A stretch of DNA of 64,000 nucleotides from JANQRX01 sp963663975 (GTDB taxonomy: Bacteria; Pseudomonadota; Alphaproteobacteria; Rhizobiales; Kaistiaceae): positions 558,001 to 622,000 of the forward strand of contig CAXXRA010000015.1 in NCBI GenBank assembly GCA_963663975.2. Direction: 5' to 3'. Under the pieces are notes generated by a model that had not been told where the DNA came from, did not search any database, and saw nothing but the letters and a program-made list of their open reading frames with translations. Within the stretch, counting starts at the first letter, position 1. Each line of letters opens with the position of its first letter. Below are positions 9,399 through 18,289 of this stretch, piece after piece. The position numbers were made by a program, and so were the translations under genes.

Positions 9399-11524
9399 GA
9401 CGCGGGCCTCGCCCGCCGGGCGAATACGAACAGCAGGGCCGACATCGCGGTCAGCAGCGCACCTATAAGGAGCAGCGCATCGGCGAGGGTCGCGCCTTCG
9501 GGCAGGAGGACGGTCTCCGAAGGGGCGACCCTGACCGCCGACGTCGCGATCAGATTGGCATCGAGGCCCGCGTGGCGGTTGAACACCGGCCTTTGCTCGC
9601 CGAAGACCTTTTCATAATCCCAACCGGCGGGGAGATTGAGGGGAATGTCAGTTCGAGCGAGAGGTACCCCCACCGCTCGCGCCGGCGTCCTGTCGACGGC
9701 GACCAATGAGGTGACCCGGCTAACAAGATGATGGTCGAGGGCCAGCGCCAGAATCCGACGGTCGGCGTGTTCGTACGAAACCGTGCCGGTGACCGCCGCC
9801 GCTTCGGCGTCGGCGATCTTGCGGCGCGCCCACAGCTTGGCGATGCCGACCCCCGGCTCGGCGTCGGCGGCGAGGCGAAGGGTCGTTGACCATGGCCGTC
9901 CGACGATGGTGCCGGTTAACGTCAGGCTGCCGGTGCGCTCATGCATCTTCATCAACAGGAGCAGTGGTTCGCCTCGATAAACGTCGGGCAGTGACTCCGG
10001 CGTCAGCTCAACGTCGGTGCCGACGACACTCGCGGCCACATCGGTGATCGCCGGATGTTCGAGCTTTGCGAACAGTTCGCGCATGCGCGCTTCGACTTCG
10101 TGGATGTTGTCGATGTGGGTGAAGGTGCCGCGGCCGAGCTCGGCGGCGCGGGTCATCAGGAACGAGTTCGGCGCCGAGCCGATGCCAACCATGAAGACGC
10201 GCGAGCGCCCACGTTTGTTAGCGATGATTGCGAGCAGCTCCTTTTCGTTTCCGATGGCGCCGTCAGTGAGGAAGATCACTTGGCGCAGGTACTCACGATC
10301 GTCAGACCGCGCGTCGTGCATCGCGGCTCGTAGCGCCGGGATCATCTCGGTGCCGCCGGAGGCTTGGAGGGCGCCGACCAATGTGCGCGCCCGGTCAATG
10401 TTGGACGACGTGGCGGGAACTGCATCGGGAAACATGACGTCCATGGTGTCGTCGAAGCGAATGACGTTGAAGCGGTCCTCCGGCATTAGCCGGCCAAGCG
10501 CGTATCTCAGGCCGGCCTTGGCCTGGCGCATCGATGCACCGCCCATCGAGCCGGAGTTGTCGATGACGAAAATGATCTCGCGTGGCCGGCGCGGCCCCGG
10601 TGCCGGATCGATCGACTGGGTGATGACGGCGAGCACGTAGTCACTGTCGCCGACGTTCTCGCTGAACAAACCCACGTCGGGTGTGGCATCGGCCTTCGGC
10701 GTCCACGCGACCTCGAAATCGCGATCGGTGAATTCCGTGGCCGCGAGGCCGACAAGCCAGCGATCGTCAGCGAGCGATTTGCTGACGACATCATGGGTGG
10801 AACTGGCCACCTCGCCGATGGCAAAACCAGCCTCGAGGCGAACATTGATGGTAAGCGGATTGACCGGCAGGTGGATGTCCGGATTGTTGACCGGTGGTTC
10901 GATCCGTTCCCGGTCCGGCACCGCGTCGCCTACGAGAACGACCTCGGCCTGCTCGTTGAAGGCGACCAGTGGAGGTGGGTTGTAGCGCGGCGCAACGACG
11001 GTCGGGACGCGCAATGAGAACACGCCTGCCGATCGACGAACCGGCTGCTGATACTCGATCTGAATGACGACTGTCTCGGCCGGACCGATGTTGGCGATCT
11101 GGTTGGTGAAGAGGTTCGGCCGCTCCTGTTCGAGGAGCGTTGCTTTCTTGCCTTCGGCCTTGGCCTGCTCGTAGATTTGCTTGGCCTGCTGCCGTTCCCT
11201 GATCTCGCCGATGATGATGCGGTCGCCGATCACCATTCTGAGCGTGTCGACCGCTGCGTTCTCCGGGAGCGGAAACACGTAGACCGCCTCGATCCAGGCG
11301 TCGGTCGGGTTCACGAAATGCTGGGTCAGCCGGGTACGGCTGATCGGGCCGGTGACTGCGATGTCGAAGTCGGAGGCGATTCGCGGAGCTTCGACGAAGC
11401 GTCCCGATGTCTTGGACTTGATCAGCAGAGCGCCGGTGCCGACGTCGCTAAGGCTGACGAGATCAGCGGCGGCCGGCAGGGTGAGGACGAGTGCAGCCAG
11501 GATGGCTGTGGTGAGGCGCAGCAT
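9395..11524 (-). CDS. Sortase substrate with VIT and von Willebrand A domains
   Basis: About 709 residues from ATG 11524 (GGGAG 9 nt upstream; an in-frame extension to 11608 is less likely). Domains in order: signal peptide MLRLTTAILAALVLTLPAAA; VIT domain (residues ~25-165, with ERQQAKQIYEQAKAEGK and FTNQIANIGP); VWA domain with the MIDAS motif DNSGSMGG; a beta-rich region; and a C-terminal sorting signal of LPEGAT, a hydrophobic helix (LADALLLIGALLTAMSALLF) and the basic tail ARRARPAS. That matches the single-target protein of class GN sortases, so export, membrane arrest and cleavage by the adjacent sortase are expected. VIT/VWA suggests metal-dependent adhesion or protein-protein contact at the surface. 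The gene heads the sortase operon. Confidence 0.92.
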   Translation of the reverse strand: MLRLTTAILAALVLTLPAAADLVSLSDVGTGALLIKSKTSGRFVEAPRIASDFDIAVTGPISRTRLTQHFVNPTDAWIEAVYVFPLPENAAVDTLRMVIGDRIIIGEIRERQQAKQIYEQAKAEGKKATLLEQERPNLFTNQIANIGPAETVVIQIEYQQPVRRSAGVFSLRVPTVVAPRYNPPPLVAFNEQAEVVLVGDAVPDRERIEPPVNNPDIHLPVNPLTINVRLEAGFAIGEVASSTHDVVSKSLADDRWLVGLAATEFTDRDFEVAWTPKADATPDVGLFSENVGDSDYVLAVITQSIDPAPGPRRPREIIFVIDNSGSMGGASMRQAKAGLRYALGRLMPEDRFNVIRFDDTMDVMFPDAVPATSSNIDRARTLVGALQASGGTEMIPALRAAMHDARSDDREYLRQVIFLTDGAIGNEKELLAIIANKRGRSRVFMVGIGSAPNSFLMTRAAELGRGTFTHIDNIHEVEARMRELFAKLEHPAITDVAASVVGTDVELTPESLPDVYRGEPLLLLMKMHERTGSLTLTGTIVGRPWSTTLRLAADAEPGVGIAKLWARRKIADAEAAAVTGTVSYEHADRRILALALDHHLVSRVTSLVAVDRTPARAVGVPLARTDIPLNLPAGWDYEKVFGEQRPVFNRHAGLDANLIATSAVRVAPSETVLLPEGATLADALLLIGALLTAMSALLFVFARRARPAS

Positions 11525-11582
11525 GGCTTGTGGCTCCCGCATGCGCCCTGCGTGGCAGGGCGGGCGCCCCCAGCTGGACATC

Positions 11583-11595
11583 TTGCAATATGCAA
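11583..11595. promoter_or_regulatory. Candidate operator, palindrome TTGCA-N3-TGCAA
   Basis: A perfect 5-bp inverted repeat with a 3-bp centre lies 59 bp upstream of the sortase-substrate start, in the divergent region shared with the HTH regulator gene. Its symmetry and place suit a dimeric repressor. No binding data. Confidence 0.35.
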
Positions 11596-11683
11596 CCTGT
11601 AATTTCAATAGGAATGGTCTTCAATTTTCGGGACCGCTTTGCCGTTTTGCCGATAGACTTGCCAGCTCGGCGGAAATTTGCGG

Positions 11684-11697
11684 ATATGTGCGCATAT
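11684..11697. promoter_or_regulatory. Candidate operator, palindrome ATATG-N4-CATAT
   Basis: A 5-bp inverted repeat centred about 30 bp upstream of the HTH gene's GTG start. It could serve autoregulation by that protein. Its sequence differs from the palindrome at 11583-11595, so at most one of the two is likely to be the cognate site. Confidence 0.35.
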
Positions 11698-11720
11698 GTA
11701 CTATTCGGAGCGTCCGAAAA

Positions 11721-12482
11721 GTGACCCTGCAAACCGTCACGTTAGCAGAGACCGAGGCGATTTCGGCGCTGGTCCGGGAAGCTTTGGCGCGCCGACGGAT
11801 GACGCGCCAACATCTCGCCGACCAGGCCAAGATCAGCCTGTCGACGCTCGAGAAGGCGCTGTCGGGTCAGCGTCGGTTCACCCTCGCCAGCATCGTGCGC
11901 CTTGAAGAAGCGCTGGGCATGTCGCTCCGCCAATCGACATCGACGGATTCGGTGGCTGCCGCCTCCGTGGCCGGATTCGCACCGGAATCGCTCGGATCCT
12001 ATGGCAGGCTGGCGATCTCGTGGATTGAGGGCGACTATCTCACCGTGCGTCCAACATTCTCGATCCCCACAGCGCCTTACGTCTATCGGACCACCATCAG
12101 TTGGAGCGAAAAGCGTTCACATCTGATCTTCCAAGAGAGCGAACGGGTGGATGCCGCCTTCACCCAACAAGGTGACGTATCGATCCCGCAGCAGTCCGGG
12201 CATATCTACCTGATCACCAACAAGGCCGGCCAGTATCGGTTCATCATCGTCTCGCGGCCGACGATCACCAACGAGATGTTCGGCATCGTCACCACGCTGC
12301 AATCGGTCCGCGGTACGCACCTGCTGCCGGTGTCGACGCCGATTGCATTGGTCCCTGCAGGGACCTTCGTGGGCGAACCATCTTTCGGGCGGATCGACAC
12401 CGATCATCCGCAGTACGGCTATTGTCGCGAGTTGATCGACCGCGCGGTTGACGAACCGTTTGCCCTGCTGGTCGGCCGTTAG
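11721..12482 (+). CDS. XRE-like HTH transcriptional regulator with C-terminal sensor domain
   Basis: 253 residues if started at GTG 11721 (GGAG 10 nt upstream). Longer frames run further up but overlap the divergent gene. Residues ~8-65 form a lambda-repressor/Cro-type HTH: REALARRRMTRQHLADQAKI, STLEKALSGQRRFTLASIVR. The rest is a beta-rich domain I do not recognise (SIPTAPYVYRTTISWSEKR, IPQQSGHIYLITNKAGQYRF), presumably for ligand sensing or oligomerisation. It is divergent from the sortase operon, with two palindromes in the shared gap, so it may control that operon and itself. That is inferred from position only. Confidence 0.8.
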   Translation: MTLQTVTLAETEAISALVREALARRRMTRQHLADQAKISLSTLEKALSGQRRFTLASIVRLEEALGMSLRQSTSTDSVAAASVAGFAPESLGSYGRLAISWIEGDYLTVRPTFSIPTAPYVYRTTISWSEKRSHLIFQESERVDAAFTQQGDVSIPQQSGHIYLITNKAGQYRFIIVSRPTITNEMFGIVTTLQSVRGTHLLPVSTPIALVPAGTFVGEPSFGRIDTDHPQYGYCRELIDRAVDEPFALLVGR

Positions 12483-13043
12483 AACGGATGCGATAAAGGC
12501 GCTTGCGAGCGGGCCGGTCAAGGCACTCCGCTGGCTGACGGAGAACCGGATCCCAGAATCAGAAAGGCGTCGCTCGGGTTTCCCCAACCAACGCCTCCCT
12601 GATCAGCTCGCTTGCCCTTCAGTTCCTGGCCCGAAGACCAAGCACATCAGACTTGCGATCCGATGCGTGACCGGCCTTTCACCTACATTGCTGCAGGCTT
12701 CCGTCCAATCACCCGGAACACACCTTGCGGCGTCTCCCGGACCACGTCCCCGCCCGCATCAACACCTTGCGGCATCAAGCAACCAGTTCTGTGGTGCCGC
12801 GGGGCACTCCGGCTCTACGGACTTTCGCCCGGCTCCGGCGCGGTCCGCGTTTACCGATTTCAAGCACCCGACTCTGCCCTTGTCGGATTCAACCGGCTAT
12901 GCGGTAATGACGATGATCATCCATCGGGCGGGCGAGCGAAAGGAACAACACCGCCGCCTGGGATTACCGGGGATAACGGGGATGCGGGCGAATTAGCACT
13001 GGCATCCCTGCGCGACTCACGGTCGGAAAAATCGGGGAATGAG
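12483..13043. other. Intergenic region without a recognisable gene
   Basis: A 561-bp stretch between the HTH regulator and the MFS gene. Open frames cross it on the plus strand, but they have no ribosome site of their own, no recognisable domain and skewed Pro/Arg/Thr composition typical of chance frames in GC-rich DNA. It presumably holds the MFS promoter near 12990-13040. It may contain remnants of an older gene, but I cannot name one. Confidence 0.4.
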
Positions 13044-14576
13044 ATGAGCCACAGACCGTTCGAGCTTCACGGCCTTCACCTTCAGGACTTCCTGCTGCGG
13101 GTTGAGAAACCGTGTCCGAAGAAGGCGCGGCCCTACGTTCTGGCCGCGACCATACTGGCCTCCTCGCTCGCGTTCATCGATATGACCGTGATCGGCATCG
13201 CCATTCCGGTCATGCAGGAGGAACTCCGGGCGACGATCGTCGATCTGCAGTGGGTGGTGAACGCCTACGCGCTGATGCTGGGCGCCCTGATTCTGGTCGG
13301 TGGCGGGCTTGGCGACCGCGTCGGGCGCCGCCGCATCTTCGTGATCGGCATCGCCGTCTTCACCACGGCGTCCGTGCTATGCGCGATAACACCGACGATT
13401 GAACTTCTGATCGTCGGCCGCGCGGTTCAGGGCGTCGGGGCGGCGATGCTGGTGCCGCAAAGCCTGGCGCTCATCTCGGCGAATTTCCCCAAGGACATTC
13501 GCGGCAAGGCGATCGGCACCTGGGCGGCGGCCTCGGCGGCCACGACCGCTATCGGCCCGCCGATCGGCGGATTCCTGATCGACCTGCTGTCCTGGCGGGC
13601 TGTCTTCTGGATCAACGTGCCGCTGGCCGTCGTCGCGTTGTGGCTGACCTTTGTCTACGTCGAAGAGAGCCGCGACGAATCGGAGACAGGGCCGATCGAC
13701 TGGCTCGGTGCGGCGGTTGCCGTGGCGGCGTTCGGCGCCCTGACCTACGGTCTCACCACCTTGTCCGCCGAAGCGGTCAGCGCGGCCACGATCGCGATCT
13801 GGATCGCCGTCGGCGTGGTCGGGATCGGCGTGTTCCTCGTTGTCGAGGGGCGCGCCCGAAATCCGATCATGCCGCTGGACCTGTTCAAGTCGCGGATCTT
13901 CACCGGTGTGAACATCACCACGGTATTTCTCTACGGCGCACTGGCGGGCATCCTGTTCCTGCTGCCGTTCGATCTTCTTGCCCGCCGCGGCCTCGCGGCC
14001 GCCCAAGCCGGTCTCATCCTGTTGCCGTTCGGCCTTATCATCGCCGCCGGGTCCCGCTACACCGGCGATCTTGCCGACAGATACGGCCCGCGCCCGTTCC
14101 TGGTCGGTGGCCCACTGCTGGTCGCTCTTGGCTGCGTGGGGTTCACCTTCGGCAATTTCAACGTCTGGCTCGGCGTGCTCCTGCCCATCATCGTCATGTC
14201 GGTCGGCATGGCGATCGTGGTCTCGCCGCTGACGACCGCGGTGATGAACGCCGCACCGGAGGAGCGCTCGGGAGCCGCCTCAGGCATCAGCAACACCGCC
14301 AGCCGGCTTTCCGGCGTGATCGCGGTCGCTATTTTCGGCGCCCTCGCCGGGCTGGTGTTCGCCTCGAATGCACCGCCGGAGGCCACCTTCGGCCTGGTCC
14401 CGCCTCCCGGCGATGAGGCCCGACCGGTGATCGAAGCCGCTTTCCTCAAGGCCTACAACGCCGCGCTTGTCTTCATGGCCGTCTGGTGCGTGATCGCGGC
14501 GGCGGTGTCGTTGGTTGCGCTCAAGGGCACGGGCCCGGCCAAACCGGCGCCGCCCGAACCGGAGGCTGCCGGTTAG
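13044..14576 (+). CDS. DHA2-family MFS multidrug exporter (14-TM type)
   Basis: 510 residues in the inner membrane; a proton-driven exporter of the EmrB/QacA (DHA2) branch. Visible marks are LAFIDMTVIGIAIPVMQEEL in helix 1, LQWVVNAYALMLGALILVGG, motif A GGLGDRVGRRRIF, motif C-like IGPPIGGFLIDLL and roughly 14 hydrophobic segments. The start at 13044 follows GGGGAATGAG; longer in-frame extensions back to 12612 lack a ribosome site and family similarity. No membrane-fusion partner is adjacent. The stop overlaps the convergent aminotransferase gene by 4 bp. Substrate unknown. Confidence 0.92.
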   Translation: MSHRPFELHGLHLQDFLLRVEKPCPKKARPYVLAATILASSLAFIDMTVIGIAIPVMQEELRATIVDLQWVVNAYALMLGALILVGGGLGDRVGRRRIFVIGIAVFTTASVLCAITPTIELLIVGRAVQGVGAAMLVPQSLALISANFPKDIRGKAIGTWAAASAATTAIGPPIGGFLIDLLSWRAVFWINVPLAVVALWLTFVYVEESRDESETGPIDWLGAAVAVAAFGALTYGLTTLSAEAVSAATIAIWIAVGVVGIGVFLVVEGRARNPIMPLDLFKSRIFTGVNITTVFLYGALAGILFLLPFDLLARRGLAAAQAGLILLPFGLIIAAGSRYTGDLADRYGPRPFLVGGPLLVALGCVGFTFGNFNVWLGVLLPIIVMSVGMAIVVSPLTTAVMNAAPEERSGAASGISNTASRLSGVIAVAIFGALAGLVFASNAPPEATFGLVPPPGDEARPVIEAAFLKAYNAALVFMAVWCVIAAAVSLVALKGTGPAKPAPPEPEAAG

Positions 14577-15748
14577 GCGCGGTCGGTGAGAAACTCACCA
14601 ATGCGGGCGATCGCGGCGCGGATATTGTCGGCCGAATTGGCGTAGGAGAGGCGCAAATAACCTTCGCCGAGAATGCCGAAATCCGGCCCTCCAATGGTGG
14701 CGACCCCGGCTTCTTCCAGCAGGCGAGAGGCTAGTTCCTTCGCCGCCATGCCGGTCGCGGCGACATTGGCGAAGGCGTAGAAGGCGCCCTTGGGGGTGAT
14801 GCAGGACACGCCCGGCAGATCGTTGAGGCCATCGACGACGATACGGCGGCGGCGGTCGAACTCGGCCACCATGGCGTCGACCGAATCCTGTGGCCCCTCC
14901 AGCGCGGCGATGGCAGCGTATTGCGTCGGCGCGTTGACGCACGACCAGGCGTTGACGGCAAGTTTCCTCGCCTTCGGGTAGAGCGCATCGGGCCATATCG
15001 AATAGCCGATCCGCCACCCGGTCATGGCGTAGGTCTTCGACCAGCCGTCCAGATAGATCAGGCGGTTCTGCAACTCCGGATAGGTCAGCAGCGACACGTG
15101 CTCGAGGCCGTCATAGGTCATCCGGGAGTAGATCTCGTCCGACAGCACCGCGATTTCGGGAAACGCGGCCAGCCCGGCGGCGAGCCGGTCGAATTCGCCC
15201 TTGGGGGTTACACCACCGGTCGGATTGGCTGGCGAATTGACGATGATCAGCTGTGTCTGTGGGGTGATCAGCGACAGCGTTTCATCGCCTGAAAACGCAA
15301 ATCCGTTCTCCTCCCGGATCGGGATCGGGATCGGTCGCGCGCCGGTATATTCGATCATCGAGCGGTAGATGGGAAAGCCGGGGTCCGGATAGAGGATGTC
15401 GGCACCAGGCTCGCCGAACATCAGGATCGCGGCAAACATGGTCGGCTTGCCGCCGGGCATGATCATGATCCTCTCCGGTGAGATCGCCACCGAGTGCCGA
15501 CGCTCGATCTCGGCGGCCACCGCGTCGCGGAGCTCGGGAATGCCGGGCGCCGGGGTATAGCCGTGGTGTCCGTCGGTGAGGGCCTTGATCGCCGCCGCGA
15601 CGATGTGATCGGGCGTCGGAAAATCCGGCTGGCCGATGCCGAGATTGATGATGTCGCGCCCGGAAGCGGCAAGTTCGCCCGCCCGCGCCAACACGGCGAA
15701 GGCGTTTTCCTCGCCAATCCGGTCAAAGGCCGAGATCGTTTTCAACAT
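14573..15748 (-). CDS. Class I/II PLP-dependent aminotransferase
   Basis: 391 residues from ATG 15748 (MLKTISAFDRIGEENAF). Fold type I aminotransferase of the AspC/AlaA-like subgroup. Seen: NLGIGQPDFPTPDHIV near the N-terminus, GGKPTMFAAILM, SPANPTGGVTP, the aspartate motif LSDEIYSRMTYDG, the PLP lysine in GWSKTYAMTGWRIGYS and the substrate-carboxylate arginine in GYLRLSYANS. It transfers amino groups between an amino acid and a 2-oxo acid. The exact donor (aspartate, alanine, other) cannot be read from the sequence, and the neighbours do not indicate it. Confidence 0.9.
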   Translation of the reverse strand: MLKTISAFDRIGEENAFAVLARAGELAASGRDIINLGIGQPDFPTPDHIVAAAIKALTDGHHGYTPAPGIPELRDAVAAEIERRHSVAISPERIMIMPGGKPTMFAAILMFGEPGADILYPDPGFPIYRSMIEYTGARPIPIPIREENGFAFSGDETLSLITPQTQLIIVNSPANPTGGVTPKGEFDRLAAGLAAFPEIAVLSDEIYSRMTYDGLEHVSLLTYPELQNRLIYLDGWSKTYAMTGWRIGYSIWPDALYPKARKLAVNAWSCVNAPTQYAAIAALEGPQDSVDAMVAEFDRRRRIVVDGLNDLPGVSCITPKGAFYAFANVAATGMAAKELASRLLEEAGVATIGGPDFGILGEGYLRLSYANSADNIRAAIARIGEFLTDRA

Positions 15749-16039
15749 GGGCTTCCGGGCCTCGTGTGAACGAAAGACTGGCGGCGTACAACCCGGCCAC
15801 GGATCTTGTACCGGATTGATCTGGTGGCGACTCATGGCGCATAAGGTCAGCGAAATCAAACCAGTCCTCCCTCGGAGCGAACCCCGACGTGAATGGACGC
15901 GCCAGCGTTGGAAACCGCGTGGAAACCGCGTTGGACTTGGCGCAATGGCAGCCTCCGCCGAGGCCCGGGAATGCGCCGATATCCAGAAAGTCGGTGCGGC
16001 TTGAACCGTTTGCGGCGATGATTTGGAGAGGGCACGGGC

Positions 16040-17020
16040 ATGAAAGTCGTGGTGATCGGAGCAGCCGGGATGATCGGCGCTAAACTGGCCGCACGACTGG
16101 TTGTTGACGGCGAGGTGGCGGGGCGTGCCATCACCCATCTGACGCTTGCCGATGTGATCCGGGCGGAACAAGTCAGCGAAGCCGGCTTCCCGGTTGTCGT
16201 GACCGCGGTCGATATCACCGAGCCGGACGCCGCAGCCAAACTGGTCGCATCAAGGCCGGAGGTGATTTTCCATCTTGCCGGTGTGGTTTCGGGCGAGGCC
16301 GAGGCCGACTTCGACAAGGGGTATGGCGTCAATCTCGACGGCACGCGCAACCTGTTCGAAGCGATCCGGAGCATCGACGGCTATGTGCCGCGCGTGGTGT
16401 TCACATCCTCGATCGCGGTGTTCGGGGCGCCGTTCCCCGACGCCATCCCGGACGACTATTTCCACACCCCGCTGACGTCTTACGGAACGCAAAAGGCAAT
16501 TTCCGAGCTGCTTTTGGCGGATTTCACAAGACGCGGCTTCATGGACGGGATCGGCATCCGGCTGCCGACGATCTGTGTGCGACCCGGCCTGCCGAACAAG
16601 GCGGCGTCGGGCTTCTTTTCAGGCATCATCCGCGAGCCTCTTGCGGGCAAGGAGGCGGTGTTGCCGGTCTCGCAAAAGGTTCTTCACTGGTTTGCCAGTC
16701 CGCGCTCGGCGGTGGGGTTTCTCCTGCACGCCGCCGCGCTTGACGGGCAGGCCGTGGGACCGCGGCGCAGCCTCACCATGCCCGGCGTGGCGGAGACGGT
16801 CGGCGGTGAGATCGAGGCGTTGCGCAAGGTGGCGGGCGAGGCGGTGGCGGCCCGCATCCGTCCGGAGCCCGACGAGACGATCATGAGAATCGTTGCCGGC
16901 TGGCCCACCCGCTTTGACGCTGAGCGGTCCAGAAAACTCGGGTTTCAGGCAGAGACGTCCTTCGAGGCGATTATCCGCGCCCACATCGACGACGAACTGG
17001 GCGGAGACTGGGTGCACTGA
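16040..17020 (+). CDS. denD: Extended short-chain dehydrogenase, D-erythronate dehydrogenase-like
   Basis: 326 residues. NAD(P)-binding Rossmann motif GAAGMIGAKLAARL at the N-terminus; FHLAGVVSGEAEADFD; catalytic SSIAVFGAP and YGTQK (YxxxK). The sequence resembles the NAD-dependent SDRs that oxidise D-erythronate at C2 in tetronate catabolism (for example IRLPTICVRPGLPNKAASGF). The kinase and isomerase normally paired with DenD are not in this window, so pathway membership is inferred from sequence only. Another sugar-acid SDR role is possible. A 2-hydroxyacid dehydrogenase lies convergent downstream. Confidence 0.75.
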   Translation: MKVVVIGAAGMIGAKLAARLVVDGEVAGRAITHLTLADVIRAEQVSEAGFPVVVTAVDITEPDAAAKLVASRPEVIFHLAGVVSGEAEADFDKGYGVNLDGTRNLFEAIRSIDGYVPRVVFTSSIAVFGAPFPDAIPDDYFHTPLTSYGTQKAISELLLADFTRRGFMDGIGIRLPTICVRPGLPNKAASGFFSGIIREPLAGKEAVLPVSQKVLHWFASPRSAVGFLLHAAALDGQAVGPRRSLTMPGVAETVGGEIEALRKVAGEAVAARIRPEPDETIMRIVAGWPTRFDAERSRKLGFQAETSFEAIIRAHIDDELGGDWVH

Positions 17021-17042
17021 ACGACAGGGCAAGTCCCCATCG

Positions 17043-18014
17043 TCACGACGACACAGCCGGCCATGGTGTCTCGGGAACCGGTGTCAGCGGCCGATGATCG
17101 CGGAACCAGCTGACCAGATTGCTGACCACCAGATCGCCCATGGCGTCCCGGGTAAAGGCAGACGCCGATCCGACATGGGGAAACAGGACGGCATTGTCGA
17201 GTGCCATGAGATCGGCCGGCACATTCGGTTCGTCGGCGAAGACGTCGAGGCCGGCTGCCAGGATCACTCCATCGGAAAGCGCGGCGACAAGCGCCGGCTG
17301 ATCGACCGTCGAGCCGCGGCCGATGTTGATGAAAATACCATTCGGCCCGAGGGCCGACAGAATGGTGGCATCGACCTTGTGATGGGTCGCCTTGCCACCG
17401 GGAAGAACATTGACCAGCGTGTCGACGTCGCGGGCCATTTCGGCAAGGTCGGCGTAAAAGCGGTGGCCGAGGCTGCTGCGCTCGCGCCGGCTGTGATAGC
17501 TGACGGGCACCTGCATGGCGTCGAGGCGGCGCGCCAGCGCCCCGCCGATGCGGCCCAGGCCGGCAATGCCGACCGTCCGGTCGCGCAATGTCGGGGTGAG
17601 CGGGTAGTCCCCGTCATTGGCCCACTTGCCGGCCCGCAGATACCGTTCAGCGGCCGAGAATCGACGTACCGTGTTGAGCAGCAGACCCAAGCCGGTGTCG
17701 GCGACCTCCTCGGTCAGAACGTCCGGCGTGTTGGTCACGATGATGCCGCGTTCGGCCGCCGCGGCGGTGTCGACCGCGTCGTAACCGACGCCGAAACTGG
17801 CGACAATCTCAAGACTGGGGAAGCTCGTGAGAAGGCCGCGGTTGACGCCGGCGCCCATGCCGTTGGCGAGGCCCCGAACGCTTTGGCGAACGTCGCCAGG
17901 CAAATGTGCCAGCGCCGTTTCATCCTGCGCGGGATGGACGGAAAACGCATCCCGAAGCCGGTCAACCGCCTTCGGCCGGAACCCTCCCAGCATGAGAACA
18001 TTTTCGGCTTGCAC
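17043..18014 (-). CDS. D-isomer-specific 2-hydroxyacid dehydrogenase
   Basis: 323 residues. Catalytic-domain halves flank a central NAD-binding unit with TVGIAGLGRIGGALARRLDA. The active-site residues are visible: Arg in NIGRGSTVD, Glu in DVFADEPNVP and His in LFPHVGSAS. Most like hydroxypyruvate/glyoxylate reductases (GhrB-type), which reduce these 2-oxo acids in the cytoplasm. The precise substrate is open. It is convergent with the SDR gene, with 22 bp between stops. Confidence 0.9.
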   Translation of the reverse strand: MQAENVLMLGGFRPKAVDRLRDAFSVHPAQDETALAHLPGDVRQSVRGLANGMGAGVNRGLLTSFPSLEIVASFGVGYDAVDTAAAAERGIIVTNTPDVLTEEVADTGLGLLLNTVRRFSAAERYLRAGKWANDGDYPLTPTLRDRTVGIAGLGRIGGALARRLDAMQVPVSYHSRRERSSLGHRFYADLAEMARDVDTLVNVLPGGKATHHKVDATILSALGPNGIFINIGRGSTVDQPALVAALSDGVILAAGLDVFADEPNVPADLMALDNAVLFPHVGSASAFTRDAMGDLVVSNLVSWFRDHRPLTPVPETPWPAVSS

Positions 18015-18123
18015 TTCGCAGGTCCCCTTGATCGCCCGACGAGGCCCAGACTACGCGTTACCCAATACCTGCGGCAATCACTTGTTGCCGACTTGGTAGA
18101 CAGGAACTTGCCAAGCCCGGTTG

Positions 18124-18289
18124 CTAGAGCCCTTTCGACCAACTCGGAGCCATTCTGACGGAGCGATTTTGCGCCAATTCCTTCGCCAAGTCCCTTGACC
18201 GTATCCAGATACGCTCATCGAACCTTGACTTGATCTTGTCACAAAATCGCTCCGTCAGAATGGCTCCGAGTTGGTCGAAAGGGCTCTAG
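18124..18289. repeat. Large palindromic MITE-like repeat, copy 1
   Basis: Two exactly matching 48-bp inverted arms (18124-18171 and 18242-18289) enclose a 70-bp centre that contains further short inverted repeats (GTATC/ATAC, CAAGTC/GACTTG). The outer ends read CTAGAGCCCTTTC...GAAAGGGCTCTAG. It encodes nothing. A related, longer copy lies at 42307-42579. Size, perfect arms and lack of coding capacity suit a non-autonomous miniature element. The terminal CTAG is also the target of the insertion sequence that starts at the next base. Confidence 0.85.

Noticed and set aside
12448..12996. Open reading frame of 182 codons after the HTH gene
   Set aside because: No ribosome site, overlaps the end of the HTH gene, composition typical of a chance frame, no domain.
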